NCBI RefSeq assembly: GCF_001895925.1
Contig: NZ_MPPI01000001.1
Coordinates: 62,001 to 126,000, forward strand
From: Phormidesmis priestleyi ULC007
Lineage (GTDB): Bacteria; Cyanobacteriota; Cyanobacteriia; Leptolyngbyales; Leptolyngbyaceae
DNA: 64,000 nt
Reading direction: 5' to 3'
Shown in pieces: positions 16,544 to 25,010 of the stretch. Made by a program: the position numbers and the translations under genes. A model generated the notes under the pieces. It searched no databases and was not told the DNA's origin. It worked only from the letters and a program-made list of their open reading frames with translations. Position 1 is the stretch's first letter. Every line of letters begins with the position of its first letter.

Positions 16544-18130
16544 ATGCGCGCACTCCTACTCTATCCCCGGTTTCCTAAAACGATCGAGTCTTATGAAAAG
16601 GTTTTGAAGCTGATTAATCGCAAAGCTTCGATGCCGCCGTTAGGGTTAGTGACGGTTGCCGCTATCTTGCCCCAAACCTGGGAATTTAAGCTAGTAGACC
16701 ATAACGTTCGAGCCGTCACCGAGGCAGAATGGGATTGGGCAGAAGTCGTGATTCTGTCGGCGATGATTGTGCAAAAGCCAGATTTGCTGGCGCTGATTCG
16801 AGAAGCTAAACGACGGGGCAAATCGGTTGCCGTTGGTGGACCCTATCCTACGTCGATTCCTCAAGATTCTTTAGAAGCTGGGGCAGACTACCTCGTTTTA
16901 GATGAAGGTGAGCTGACGTTGCCTCTGTTTGTCGAAGCGATCGAGCGGGGCGAACCCCAAGGCGTTTTTCGCTCAAATGGTGAACGACCCGACGTAACCC
17001 AAACGCCCATTCCCCGCTATGACTTGCTAGAGTTGGATGCTTATAATGCGATGTGCGTTCAATTTTCGCGGGGTTGCCCCTTTCAGTGCGAATTTTGCGA
17101 CATCATTGTGCTTTACGGACGCAAACCGCGCACCAAAGATCCTCAACAGCTTTTGGCAGAGCTTGAATGTCTCTATCAGTTGGGCTGGCGGCGATCGATT
17201 TTTATGGTCGATGACAACTTTATTGGCAACAAGCGCAACGTCAAGCTGATGCTGCAAGAACTCAAAGGCTGGATGGCAGAGCGCCAATATCCCTTTACTT
17301 TTCTCACTGAAGCGTCGGTTGATTTAGCGCAAGATGTAGAGTTGATGCACTCAATGGTGGCGTGTAACTTTAAGGCGGTCTTCTTAGGCATCGAAACGCC
17401 AGATGCTGAGAGTCTGCAACTCACCAAAAAGTTTCAGAATATGCGGAGTTCTCTTGTCGATGCCGTGCGAACGATTAACGAAACGGGTTTGCGAGTCACC
17501 GCAGGGTTCATTATTGGGTTTGACGGCGAGAAGCAGGGCGCGGGCGATCGGATCATTGAGTTTGTTGAGCAAACCGCCATTCCAACCACAACTTTCGGCA
17601 TTCTTCAGGCACTTCCCGATACAGCGCTGTGGCATCGGTTAAAGAAAGAAGGACGACTGTTAGAGATATTGGGTGACGGCAGCCAAACCATGTTGATGAA
17701 TTTTATTCCAACCCGCCCCGTTGAGCAGATTGCTCAGGAGTATATTCGAGCATTTTGCACCTTGTATGAGCCGAAGTGTTTTCTCGATCGCGTCTATCGA
17801 TCGTTCCGACAAATGACCGCACCGCCGCGACTTGCCCCCGATAAGTTTCCGGGCTTAGTCGAGTTAAAGGCGTTGGCTTATGTGGTCTGGCAACAGGGCA
17901 TTAAGCGCAATACGCGTCTGATGTTTTGGCATCATTTGTTCAGCATTCTCAAGCACAATCCGACCGTTTGGGATCAATATCTAACGGTGTGTGCTTATGC
18001 AGAACACTTTATTGAATTTCGCGATCTGGTCAGCCACCAAATGGATGCTCAACTCGCCCAGTTTCAAGTAGAAGAGGCGAGAAGAGATCTTGAGGCAAAG
18101 GATCTTGAGAACGCAGTGTTGTCGAAATAG
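16544..18130 (+). CDS. B12-binding radical SAM protein
   Basis: About 528 residues from the ATG at 16544 (MRALLLYPRFPKT). Residues ~1-140 are a cobalamin-binding-type Rossmann domain (PPLGLVTVAAIL, AVGGPYPTSIP). The radical SAM domain carries the C-x3-C-x2-C cluster motif in RGCPFQCEFCD near residue 180, followed by FMVDDNFIGN. The C-terminal ~150 residues match the DUF4070-type tail of this family (MNFIPTRPVEQIAQEY). Substrate unknown; the family includes the hopanoid methylase-like enzymes and many uncharacterised cyanobacterial proteins. An upstream start at 16460 is possible but adds unconserved residues. Confidence 0.85.
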   Translation: MRALLLYPRFPKTIESYEKVLKLINRKASMPPLGLVTVAAILPQTWEFKLVDHNVRAVTEAEWDWAEVVILSAMIVQKPDLLALIREAKRRGKSVAVGGPYPTSIPQDSLEAGADYLVLDEGELTLPLFVEAIERGEPQGVFRSNGERPDVTQTPIPRYDLLELDAYNAMCVQFSRGCPFQCEFCDIIVLYGRKPRTKDPQQLLAELECLYQLGWRRSIFMVDDNFIGNKRNVKLMLQELKGWMAERQYPFTFLTEASVDLAQDVELMHSMVACNFKAVFLGIETPDAESLQLTKKFQNMRSSLVDAVRTINETGLRVTAGFIIGFDGEKQGAGDRIIEFVEQTAIPTTTFGILQALPDTALWHRLKKEGRLLEILGDGSQTMLMNFIPTRPVEQIAQEYIRAFCTLYEPKCFLDRVYRSFRQMTAPPRLAPDKFPGLVELKALAYVVWQQGIKRNTRLMFWHHLFSILKHNPTVWDQYLTVCAYAEHFIEFRDLVSHQMDAQLAQFQVEEARRDLEAKDLENAVLSK

Positions 18131-18252
18131 ATCTCAACCATCAAGGATTGGGAAGGTTAACAATTTACTTAGAACTGCATTCTCAACAAAGTAAGGGGGC
18201 TAATAATTGATGCCAATTCTGGAAGCAACTGCGACTGATCGTTCAATCTGAC

Positions 18253-18309
18253 GGGGCACGGCAGTGCCATGCCCCTACCCTTTTTGTACGGGCATGGCAC
18301 TGCCGTGCC
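18253..18309. repeat. Long perfect hairpin repeat after the radical SAM gene
   Basis: GGCACGGCAGTGCCATGCCC on the left is matched by its reverse complement ending at 18309, with a loop containing CTACCCTTTTTGTAC. It could act as a terminator for the radical SAM gene. The following stretch (CATTCACAAACCCAATTGGTAC) recurs in near-identical form at 47137-47161, next to another copy of the palindrome, so the repeat unit is longer than the hairpin. Confidence 0.6.
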
Positions 18310-18468
18310 TTAATGCCGATCTATCGCATTCACAAACCCAATTGGTACGAGTTCAGTAGATATTATGGGCAGCGATAACTTTTGAGCTTCAACCAAAAAT
18401 TTTAAACCTGCTTGTAAAATTCTGCTGCAACAATTTATCATACCGTCGCGATCGTCCTGGCCATTTCA

Positions 18469-18618
18469 TCAAGCCTCAATGTCAATATTTTCATAGAGAT
18501 CAATGATTTTGATCTGAGCTTCAAAAGTACTTAGAGACAATGTAATATCCGGATCATCATATTCTGAGAGCAGCCATTGATTAGAAGCAGTTTTAACATA
18601 GTGTTCTACTTGATTGTT
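18469..18618 (-). pseudogene. Uma2 family remnant (C-terminal end)
   Basis: On the minus strand an uninterrupted frame of about 50 codons encodes the typical end of a Uma2 protein: VEHYVKTASNQWLLSEYDD, then TLSLSTFEAQIKIIDLYENI and a stop at 18469. The frame is closed upstream by a TGA near 18617 and has no start codon or catalytic core. It lies just after the end of the split restriction-modification operon. Confidence 0.7.
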
Positions 18619-18624
18619 CCTTCC

Positions 18625-19896
18625 TCACGCTGTTGGCATCTGTTGAATGATCTCCATTGTTTTAACGCTAACCGTGCAAACCCGATCGAGCAAGTCAACA
18701 ACCTGTTCTTTGTAGTCAGCAAATTTATAAGTGTTGAAGAGTTTGGCGATCGTCGGATCTTTAGGTTTCTTTTCTTTGTATTGGTCGAGTATCCATTCCA
18801 GCGCAGAGCGGTTGCCAAGTTTGTAGTCCCAGACGATCGCCGGAACGTCCATAAGTTGAGTGTTTTCGTCTAAGGTGATCATGTTGCTAGTTTTTTCGGC
18901 TTTGAGTTTGGCTTTTGGGTTGTCTTTAGTGGCAATCTCGACTCGTTTTAATCCGTAGGGTGCGATCGTTTCATAATTCAGATGTAGATCCATCAGGGCT
19001 TTGCCCCAGGTTACCCATTGGTAGAAGTTGCCATAGAAGGGCAATCGGGGAAATTCACGCTTGAGGTTGAGTTCGTATTTGATACGGTAGGCGGAATGGT
19101 GGAGAACGGCATAGGTGTAGTGGAAGATGTCTTGTTTGTTGATGGTGCGATCGTTGTAGTAGGTTTGAAATTGGGTTAAGCCCCAGTCGGTGATGTTGTC
19201 GATGCGGTTTCCGTCTTTGTCGTAGCGATAGAGGGGAAGGCATTGAGTACCGCCAGAAGCAGGACTAATACAATTCAGATCAGGGATTAAATCCGTTGCA
19301 ATCACAGCGAATGGTTTACTTGCGGATTGCCCCATAAAGCCAATTAATTTATTGTTACTCTGTGACTCTGGAAATATTTTTGGGGATTGACCAGGCATCC
19401 TGTTAAGATGTTTATCGAAATATAAATACTGCCTTGCGAAAGGTCGATATATCCCTTTTCTAACTTTACTTAAGTCGAAATCAATTTCAATTCTATCCGC
19501 AACATATCTATCGAGTTGCCTATCCCATTTAATGTCTAAATTGATCTTTTGATCTTTGACGTATGCTCTATAGACCTGAATTAGATATTCTATTTTTAAT
19601 ATTAGATTCGCCTTAGAGAAAGCATAAATCCACTCGTCTCTACCTGTTTCTAAACCTCTCGAAAAAAGCTGAAAAATTGCCTCTTGCGACTTTCCCGCTT
19701 TCACATCCTTGTCAATTAATGACAAAAGACTATCAAAATCGTTATCGGTTAAATTAATCCAGTTCGATTTCTCATCAGGCGTAATATGATCAAAGGGAAT
19801 TTGTTCAAATCTCGATCGTTCAAACCAGTCGAGTTTTTCTTCCTTCGTTTGCTCATCTTGCAATGTAAAGTAAAAGATTTTTGCCTTCATGCCCAT
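18625..19896 (-). CDS. Type IIG/ISP-like restriction-modification protein, C-terminal half
   Basis: A 423-residue protein that lacks methyltransferase motifs and reads as the target-recognition and C-terminal part of a single-chain N6-adenine methylase/restriction enzyme: AKIFYFTLQDEQTKEEKLDWFER at the start, LKVRKGIYRPF-type stretch (SKVRKGIYRPFARQYLYFD), and LPLYRYDKDGNRIDNITDWGL in the middle. The N-terminal half is encoded at 20497-22242. Between them lie a DUF2281 and a PIN gene. Its ATG overlaps the end of the PIN gene by 10 bp. Probably it associates with the N-terminal half, if the system is still active. Confidence 0.8.
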   Translation of the reverse strand: MGMKAKIFYFTLQDEQTKEEKLDWFERSRFEQIPFDHITPDEKSNWINLTDNDFDSLLSLIDKDVKAGKSQEAIFQLFSRGLETGRDEWIYAFSKANLILKIEYLIQVYRAYVKDQKINLDIKWDRQLDRYVADRIEIDFDLSKVRKGIYRPFARQYLYFDKHLNRMPGQSPKIFPESQSNNKLIGFMGQSASKPFAVIATDLIPDLNCISPASGGTQCLPLYRYDKDGNRIDNITDWGLTQFQTYYNDRTINKQDIFHYTYAVLHHSAYRIKYELNLKREFPRLPFYGNFYQWVTWGKALMDLHLNYETIAPYGLKRVEIATKDNPKAKLKAEKTSNMITLDENTQLMDVPAIVWDYKLGNRSALEWILDQYKEKKPKDPTIAKLFNTYKFADYKEQVVDLLDRVCTVSVKTMEIIQQMPTA

Positions 19897-20276
19897 ATCC
19901 TCTGAATCGAATACGCATCAAACTTTTTGTCAACGCTAATAATCATAAGAGAGTGATTGATTGCCTGTGAGATCAACATTCGATCGAAAGGATCTCGATG
20001 ACTGGAACTCAAGGGAAGTGAAACATAAGTTATCGCGTCTTCAAATGTGATGGCCAGTTCTCGAATCCTCAAGTTAACCATATCGAGCTTAATGGTTTCC
20101 AGTGGAGTCAGAAGTGTCAGCTTTCCAACACTAACCTTGATAGAAATTTCCCAGATTGAAGCAATGCTGACAAACACAGATTCAGTATTTTCTATCTGTT
20201 GCTTAATAAGATCTGGTAGCCTAGAGTCGTTGTTGAGAAACCAAAGCAAAGTGTGAGTATCCAGCAGCATGGGCAA
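19887..20276 (-). CDS. PIN-domain toxin inserted within a restriction-modification operon
   Basis: A 129-residue PIN protein, VapC-like. The acidic residues are visible in MLLDTHTLLWFLNND, the middle EISIKVSVGKL and HRDPFDRMLISQA, followed by IISVDKKFDAY. The HRDPFDRML motif places it in the PIN subgroup paired with DUF2281 or Phd-type antitoxins. It follows the DUF2281 gene by 2 bp and overlaps the C-terminal restriction-modification gene by 10 bp. Confidence 0.88.
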   Translation of the reverse strand: MPMLLDTHTLLWFLNNDSRLPDLIKQQIENTESVFVSIASIWEISIKVSVGKLTLLTPLETIKLDMVNLRIRELAITFEDAITYVSLPLSSSHRDPFDRMLISQAINHSLMIISVDKKFDAYSIQRIWA

Positions 20277-20278
20277 AA

Positions 20279-20497
20279 TTACATATAGTCCTTAAGATCT
20301 TCAAGCGGCTCATCAAAATCGTCAGCCACGATAATCATGCCTTCCATGCTTCCTGCGACACGATACTTTTTAGGGTCACTTTCTTGCTCCGAAGTTTGTT
20401 TCTGCTCCTCTATCAATGAATCAATGTAGTGCAGCACTTTTACTTGTAGAGACTCAGGAAGACTCTCTAGTTTTTCCAAGATGACGGGCTGTATCAT
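20279..20497 (-). CDS. DUF2281 antitoxin-like protein
   Basis: A 72-residue protein, MIQPVILEKLESLPESLQ, with the DUF2281 leading helix (LPESLQVKVLHYIDSLIEEQ) and an acidic C-terminal tail (DDFDEPLEDLKDYM) of the kind that blocks a PIN active site. Its ATG overlaps the TGA of the N-terminal restriction-modification gene, and the AAGGAG just upstream, inside that gene's last codons, serves as its ribosome binding site. Confidence 0.85.
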   Translation of the reverse strand: MIQPVILEKLESLPESLQVKVLHYIDSLIEEQKQTSEQESDPKKYRVAGSMEGMIIVADDFDEPLEDLKDYM

Positions 20498-22242
20498 CAG
20501 TTTTTCTCCTTTTTAACTTTTACTAGAAACATTACAGCGATCCCAGTTTGAATTCCAAATACATTGTTTTTTGTGCCTGAGATCTTTGGGTTATTCCTCA
20601 CATCCGACTGCGTATCAACAATGTAAACATAATCAAACTCCTTTTCAACACATTTACGAAAGCCATCAAAGGTTTTAGAATCAATAAACGATCGATTGGT
20701 AATGAACGCAACCATCCCGTTTTGACCGAGGCGATCGCTTGCCCACCGCAAGAAGCGGGTATACATATCGTAAACAACAATCTGATTTTGAGCCGTACCT
20801 TCCTTGATATAGCTCTCTTTGATTGCCTTATCGATGCCTTTATAGAGACGGTTAGAGTTGCGCTGGTTAAAGTTTTCCTGATGGGCGTTGTAGGGCGGAT
20901 TGCCGATAATGACAGAAATGGTGCGATCGTTCTGCTGCTGAATTCGCGCCGTGTTTTGCACACTCATCGCAAACAAATCAAACTGCTTTCCTTCAAACCC
21001 GCAATGATCCAGCGTATCCACCAAACAAATATTCTTAAACTCCTCGTATTTCCCCATCTTTTGCTGATAAGTAAATTCAATATTCAAATTAGCAATGTAA
21101 TAGGGCAAAATCGCCACTTCATTGCAGTGAATTTCGTTTTTATATTTATGCTCCAGCTTATCCGCAGGCAGATATTCGATCAGTTCTGTCACAAAGGTTC
21201 CTGTGCCCGTGCAAGGGTCAAGAATCTCTACTCCTGGATCAGACAACAACTTGCCGAAGTGTTTATGCACCAGATAATCGGCGCTTTCAATCATAAAGCG
21301 AACAATTTCATTGGGTGTGTAAACAATGCCCAAGCGATCGGCCGCTTTAGGGTTATACGCCTTGTAGAAATTCTCGTAGATTGCCTTGAGAAACTTTTGC
21401 TTTTCGTGGTGGTTAGCAATATTCTCAGACTTACGACGAATCACCGCATAGTAGTGTTCAATGCTCTTAAGCGTGTTTCGACGAGTCTTTCCGGTGAAAA
21501 ACGTGCTGATAATTTCCGACAGTTCCCGCGCAATATTGTTCTCCCGGTACAACTGCGACTCATGAAAAATATTAGTAAAAATATCCTCCGTCAGAATGTG
21601 CTGAATCAACATCTCATGAATGTCGAAAACCTCGATTTCAGGGTTGATCGACTGGCGACAAACTTCTAGAAACGCATTGCGGCGTTCTCTAAATTCGGTA
21701 TTCCCTATCTCTTGCTGATTGATGATGTCCCGCAGCGCTTCGAGAATATTGGGAATGTCTTCTTTGAACCGGGTGATAGCAGCGCGAAAGTCCCGCACTT
21801 CCGGGCGATCGTAGCTCACAAACGTGCTGATCAACCCATTCAGCGCCTCTGCATCTCCCATCGAGACGCGCAACTGCTCTCGACTGTGCTGAATTAACAC
21901 CGCAGTCTGCGAGTCTTCAAACAAAATGTTTTCGTCAGGGTAGCCCTTCTCAAACTTCTTCTCGATTTCTTGATCGAGATTGTCATTGTCATATTGGTCT
22001 TTGCTTTCCCACCAGCCATGCTCCAAGCGAATGGCATCCTTGACTGTGCCATCAGGGAAAACCGTTGTGTTGAACTTGGTCTTAAAGTCGAGTCCGGGGA
22101 TCAGCAGATAATTACGTGGCTTGCAATAGTCATTCAGCAAACGCTCAAAGGCATTGCGAATGCTGGTTTCTTTTTTAGAACCCCCATAGCGGATAATTTT
22201 TTCGACTTCCGCATGATACTGCGTCACTAGCAATCTCGACAT
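20497..22242 (-). CDS. Type IIG/ISP-like N6-adenine DNA methyltransferase, N-terminal half
   Basis: A 581-residue protein with the SAM-binding motif I DPCTGTGTF near residue 350 and the catalytic motif IV NPPYNA near residue 460, in the gamma-class order. The first ~280 residues are the helical part of this family (FDIHEMLIQHILTEDIF). It ends at VMFLVKVKKEKN, where related single-chain proteins continue directly into the region encoded at 18625-19896; together the halves make about 1000 residues, the usual full length. No upstream nuclease motif is obvious to me. First gene of the four-gene coupled operon. Confidence 0.82.
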   Translation of the reverse strand: MSRLLVTQYHAEVEKIIRYGGSKKETSIRNAFERLLNDYCKPRNYLLIPGLDFKTKFNTTVFPDGTVKDAIRLEHGWWESKDQYDNDNLDQEIEKKFEKGYPDENILFEDSQTAVLIQHSREQLRVSMGDAEALNGLISTFVSYDRPEVRDFRAAITRFKEDIPNILEALRDIINQQEIGNTEFRERRNAFLEVCRQSINPEIEVFDIHEMLIQHILTEDIFTNIFHESQLYRENNIARELSEIISTFFTGKTRRNTLKSIEHYYAVIRRKSENIANHHEKQKFLKAIYENFYKAYNPKAADRLGIVYTPNEIVRFMIESADYLVHKHFGKLLSDPGVEILDPCTGTGTFVTELIEYLPADKLEHKYKNEIHCNEVAILPYYIANLNIEFTYQQKMGKYEEFKNICLVDTLDHCGFEGKQFDLFAMSVQNTARIQQQNDRTISVIIGNPPYNAHQENFNQRNSNRLYKGIDKAIKESYIKEGTAQNQIVVYDMYTRFLRWASDRLGQNGMVAFITNRSFIDSKTFDGFRKCVEKEFDYVYIVDTQSDVRNNPKISGTKNNVFGIQTGIAVMFLVKVKKEKN

Positions 22243-22388
22243 CTCGCGACTCCCGAATCATGAAGCTTGGGTAAATTGAGGGCTAATGCTCAGTGTTCCC
22301 ACTTACCTTGATTCTGACTCACAGATTGCTATCCCGGCTCACCAAACTTGAAAATGGAGTTTCTGTGTAACGCGATGTGTGAATAAGA

Positions 22389-22475
22389 ACCCTCACCCCA
22401 AACCCCTCTCCCGCAGGAGAGGAACTTTACCATCGATCTCTGGTTCCCTCTCCTTTGCGAGCGGGCTAGGGTGAA
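22389..22475. repeat. CCCTCTCC...GGAGAGG dispersed repeat
   Basis: The stretch CCCTCACCCCAAACCCCTC through GAGCGGGCTAGGGTGA is a common cyanobacterial dispersed repeat built around CCTCTCCCGCAGGAGAGG. A related copy lies at 53965-54062. It stands between the restriction-modification operon and the Rieske gene; 22243-22388 shows nothing else. Confidence 0.6.
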
Positions 22476-22477
22476 GT

Positions 22478-23527
22478 CTACGATCGTACCCTTTCTAACG
22501 GCATCCGTTGATCGGTTTCTTGATCCTCTAAAAAGTGATCTTCAAACTCGTAAGTGTGGGACATGGTGGGCGTAGCTGCCCCACGAGCTTTGCGATCGTA
22601 CCATTGGCGATAGCGCAGCGAGAGCAGATCGGGTTTGACGGTGCAGTTCCAATCTCCGTAGCCATTTTTATGCCACTCAGTTTGGGCATAGAGAATTGGC
22701 AAATCTTCATCGAGAATCTGGTTTGCTTTGCGTCTGAGTTGCCAACTCACCAGCGGGTTCCACGTCAGCCAGTCTCGCGCTTCAAACACAAATAGACGCG
22801 TCCGGTTCTCGGTCAACGGCACAAAATAATCACTCGCAATTAATCGCCAACCGGGTTTAGGTTCGATCGCCACTTTCACCAAACAAGGTGGCTCAAATGA
22901 GTAGACAAAATCGTTGTAGTCTTCGCCATCAGCATTTTTGACCATCATGGTCAGCCCGTATTCGTAATCGGTCAGAGTAACTTCAAGCGATCGCAGATAA
23001 TCGCGCTGCTTTTTGCTCGCGATCGATTTGGTGTGCAAAAAGGGGAAGTGAGCAAAATCAAGACCGCCCGCGATCATCAGCTTATGAGGAATTTCTTGTT
23101 CTCGCACAATCACCTCATGAACCCATCCTGCTTCTGTCGTGCCCTCTGGCAATCGCAACGGTGGAGCCATTTCTGGAGATCCGGCAAACACCCAAATCAC
23201 GCCCAGGCGCTCTTCAGTCGGGTAGGCAAAACGACACTTTGCACTCTTGGGTAGCTTGCCATCTTCTAAACAAGGAATCTTTTCACACTCGCCACTCGCT
23301 CCAAACTGCCAGCCGTGATAGGCGCACTCTACTTTTCCGTCTTTAACTTTGCCCAACGATAGAGGAACGCCCTGATGGGGACAGGAATCGTGCAAACAAA
23401 TCGCTTTGCCGTTGTTGTCTCTAAAGATGACAAGTGGCTCTCCGAGCAACAGAGTGCTGTGAGGTTTATCAGCAGAAACTTCAGAAGAGAGAACCAGCGG
23501 ATACCAATAATTTTTTAGAAATTCCAT
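22478..23527 (-). CDS. Rieske [2Fe-2S] oxygenase
   Basis: A 349-residue aromatic-ring or tailoring oxygenase. The Rieske cluster ligands are in CPHQGVP and CAYHGWQF (C-x-H ... C-x2-H, residues ~46-68). The catalytic domain has the mononuclear iron motif D-x2-H-x4-H in LDFAHFPFLH (~residue 155-164). The family is close to pheophorbide a oxygenase/VanA-type enzymes. It is the last gene of the minus-strand tailoring arm, 79 bp after the P450, so it probably hydroxylates, demethylates or cleaves a ring of the polyketide. No ferredoxin reductase is nearby; cell ferredoxin would supply electrons. Confidence 0.88.
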   Translation of the reverse strand: MEFLKNYWYPLVLSSEVSADKPHSTLLLGEPLVIFRDNNGKAICLHDSCPHQGVPLSLGKVKDGKVECAYHGWQFGASGECEKIPCLEDGKLPKSAKCRFAYPTEERLGVIWVFAGSPEMAPPLRLPEGTTEAGWVHEVIVREQEIPHKLMIAGGLDFAHFPFLHTKSIASKKQRDYLRSLEVTLTDYEYGLTMMVKNADGEDYNDFVYSFEPPCLVKVAIEPKPGWRLIASDYFVPLTENRTRLFVFEARDWLTWNPLVSWQLRRKANQILDEDLPILYAQTEWHKNGYGDWNCTVKPDLLSLRYRQWYDRKARGAATPTMSHTYEFEDHFLEDQETDQRMPLERVRS

Positions 23528-23606
23528 TGAAAGACCTCAAAAAACGATCGTGGATTTTGAGAATGTTGCAGTTGAGTATCTTGATTGTTCAATCGCAGTT
23601 GTGCCT

Positions 23607-24956
23607 TTAGAGGCGTATTAGCTGCGCCTGCAAATCTTCTTGCACTTTAGACGGCTGAAGAATCGGGGCAATTTCACTCAGACTGGGCGTGACTGTCCAG
23701 TCATATTGGCGCAGCAGCGAAACGAGAAAAACCTTCATCTCTAGTTTGGCTAACTCTAAGCCAATGCAGGTATGTGTCCCTCCCCCAAAGCCAACCAGCG
23801 AGAAGGGATAGCGTTTATCTTCCTCACGGGGCGGCGCGAAGCGATCGGGGTCAAAGCGATCGGGGTCTCGATAAATCTCTGGCATCCGGTGCGTAATCAT
23901 CGGCGAAATGTCCACCATCCAACCTGCGGGAATTAGATACCCAGCATATTCAACGTCTTTGACGACGCCACGAGCCATGCCAAACACAGGTGGATAAAGG
24001 CGTTCTGCTTCTTTAAGGACGTTCGACATTTGAGTCAATTTGCCCAAGTGAGACAGCGTAAGCGGAGCAGCGCCGACTACCTGATCTAACTCAGTTCGTA
24101 AGCGATCGCGCCATTCTGGATGACTGCTCAACTCAAACAGCACCCAACTCAACAACATCGCTGGATTGTCTTGTCCTGCTAACAACAGCATTAATGCTTG
24201 ATTGGTAACATCGGTGTCACTTAAGTGATTGCCATCTTCATCAGTGGCAACGAGCAGCATACCCAAAACATCTTGACATTCCTGCAAATTATCTTGTTGT
24301 CGTCGGGCTGCAATTTTGTTGCTCACAAACCCCAGTAGATTGCGTCGAGCTTGCTGCGATTTTCCGTGTAGCGTTTGCGGAATATCCAGCTTAATTTTGC
24401 CGCGCAAGCCGCGCATCATCTGACCAAACCACTGACTGGTTTGCTGTATTTCGGCATCAGTTTCGGTGCCTAAAAACAAGCGACTCGCCACGATCGTTGT
24501 AAACTTACCAAACTCATCGATTAAAGGAATGCTACTCTGTTGACCCCAGTCATTTAGCAAATCGTCGGTCACTTGCTGAATGGTGTCGAAATAGTTGGCG
24601 ATCGCGCGTCCGTGCAGTGCCGGAAACATCAGACGCTTGGTGGCACGGTGTTCTTGCCCGTCTTGCAGAAGGATACCTCGACCGATCAGCGGCTCTAAAA
24701 AACGCCATCCCAACCGAGTCGAAAAGTGATCTGCCTGATCGCTCATCACCAAGCGATTAGCTTCGGGCCCCATTAAATAGGCAAATTTGCGTCCGGCAAT
24801 GCAGCTTTTAAAGATTGGGCCATAGCGCTCAAAGCGTCGCCAATAGAACAATTCATCATCTGCAAATAGCTCTTTAGATTCGCCGACAAAGGGTTTTCCA
24901 AAGCTTCCAGGCATGTCGTCTGCTGACTTAAGACGCTGTAGTACTTGGACAGTCAT
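23607..24956 (-). CDS. Cytochrome P450 (CYP120-like)
   Basis: A 449-residue P450 with the heme loop FGGGTHTCIG near residue 402, the K-helix E-x2-R in KEAERLYPP, and PERF-like DPDRFAPPRE. The I-helix motif, usually (A/G)Gx(D/E)T(T/S), reads AGQDNPA at 260-266: both threonines are replaced (Asn264, Pro265). It groups by eye with cyanobacterial CYP120-like enzymes. Located between the Rieske gene and two O-methyltransferase genes in the tailoring arm. See the finding on oxygen activation. Confidence 0.9.
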   Translation of the reverse strand: MTVQVLQRLKSADDMPGSFGKPFVGESKELFADDELFYWRRFERYGPIFKSCIAGRKFAYLMGPEANRLVMSDQADHFSTRLGWRFLEPLIGRGILLQDGQEHRATKRLMFPALHGRAIANYFDTIQQVTDDLLNDWGQQSSIPLIDEFGKFTTIVASRLFLGTETDAEIQQTSQWFGQMMRGLRGKIKLDIPQTLHGKSQQARRNLLGFVSNKIAARRQQDNLQECQDVLGMLLVATDEDGNHLSDTDVTNQALMLLLAGQDNPAMLLSWVLFELSSHPEWRDRLRTELDQVVGAAPLTLSHLGKLTQMSNVLKEAERLYPPVFGMARGVVKDVEYAGYLIPAGWMVDISPMITHRMPEIYRDPDRFDPDRFAPPREEDKRYPFSLVGFGGGTHTCIGLELAKLEMKVFLVSLLRQYDWTVTPSLSEIAPILQPSKVQEDLQAQLIRL

Positions 24957-25010
24957 TGAAGTATCTCCCTAAAACTAAAATTGAGGATAAAAACGCCGCT
25001 TGGGTTAGCA

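Noticed and set aside
22478-23527. Housekeeping pheophorbide a oxygenase
   Set aside because: The Rieske and iron motifs are shared by the whole family; position next to P450 and O-methyltransferase genes favours a tailoring role, though I cannot exclude it from sequence alone.
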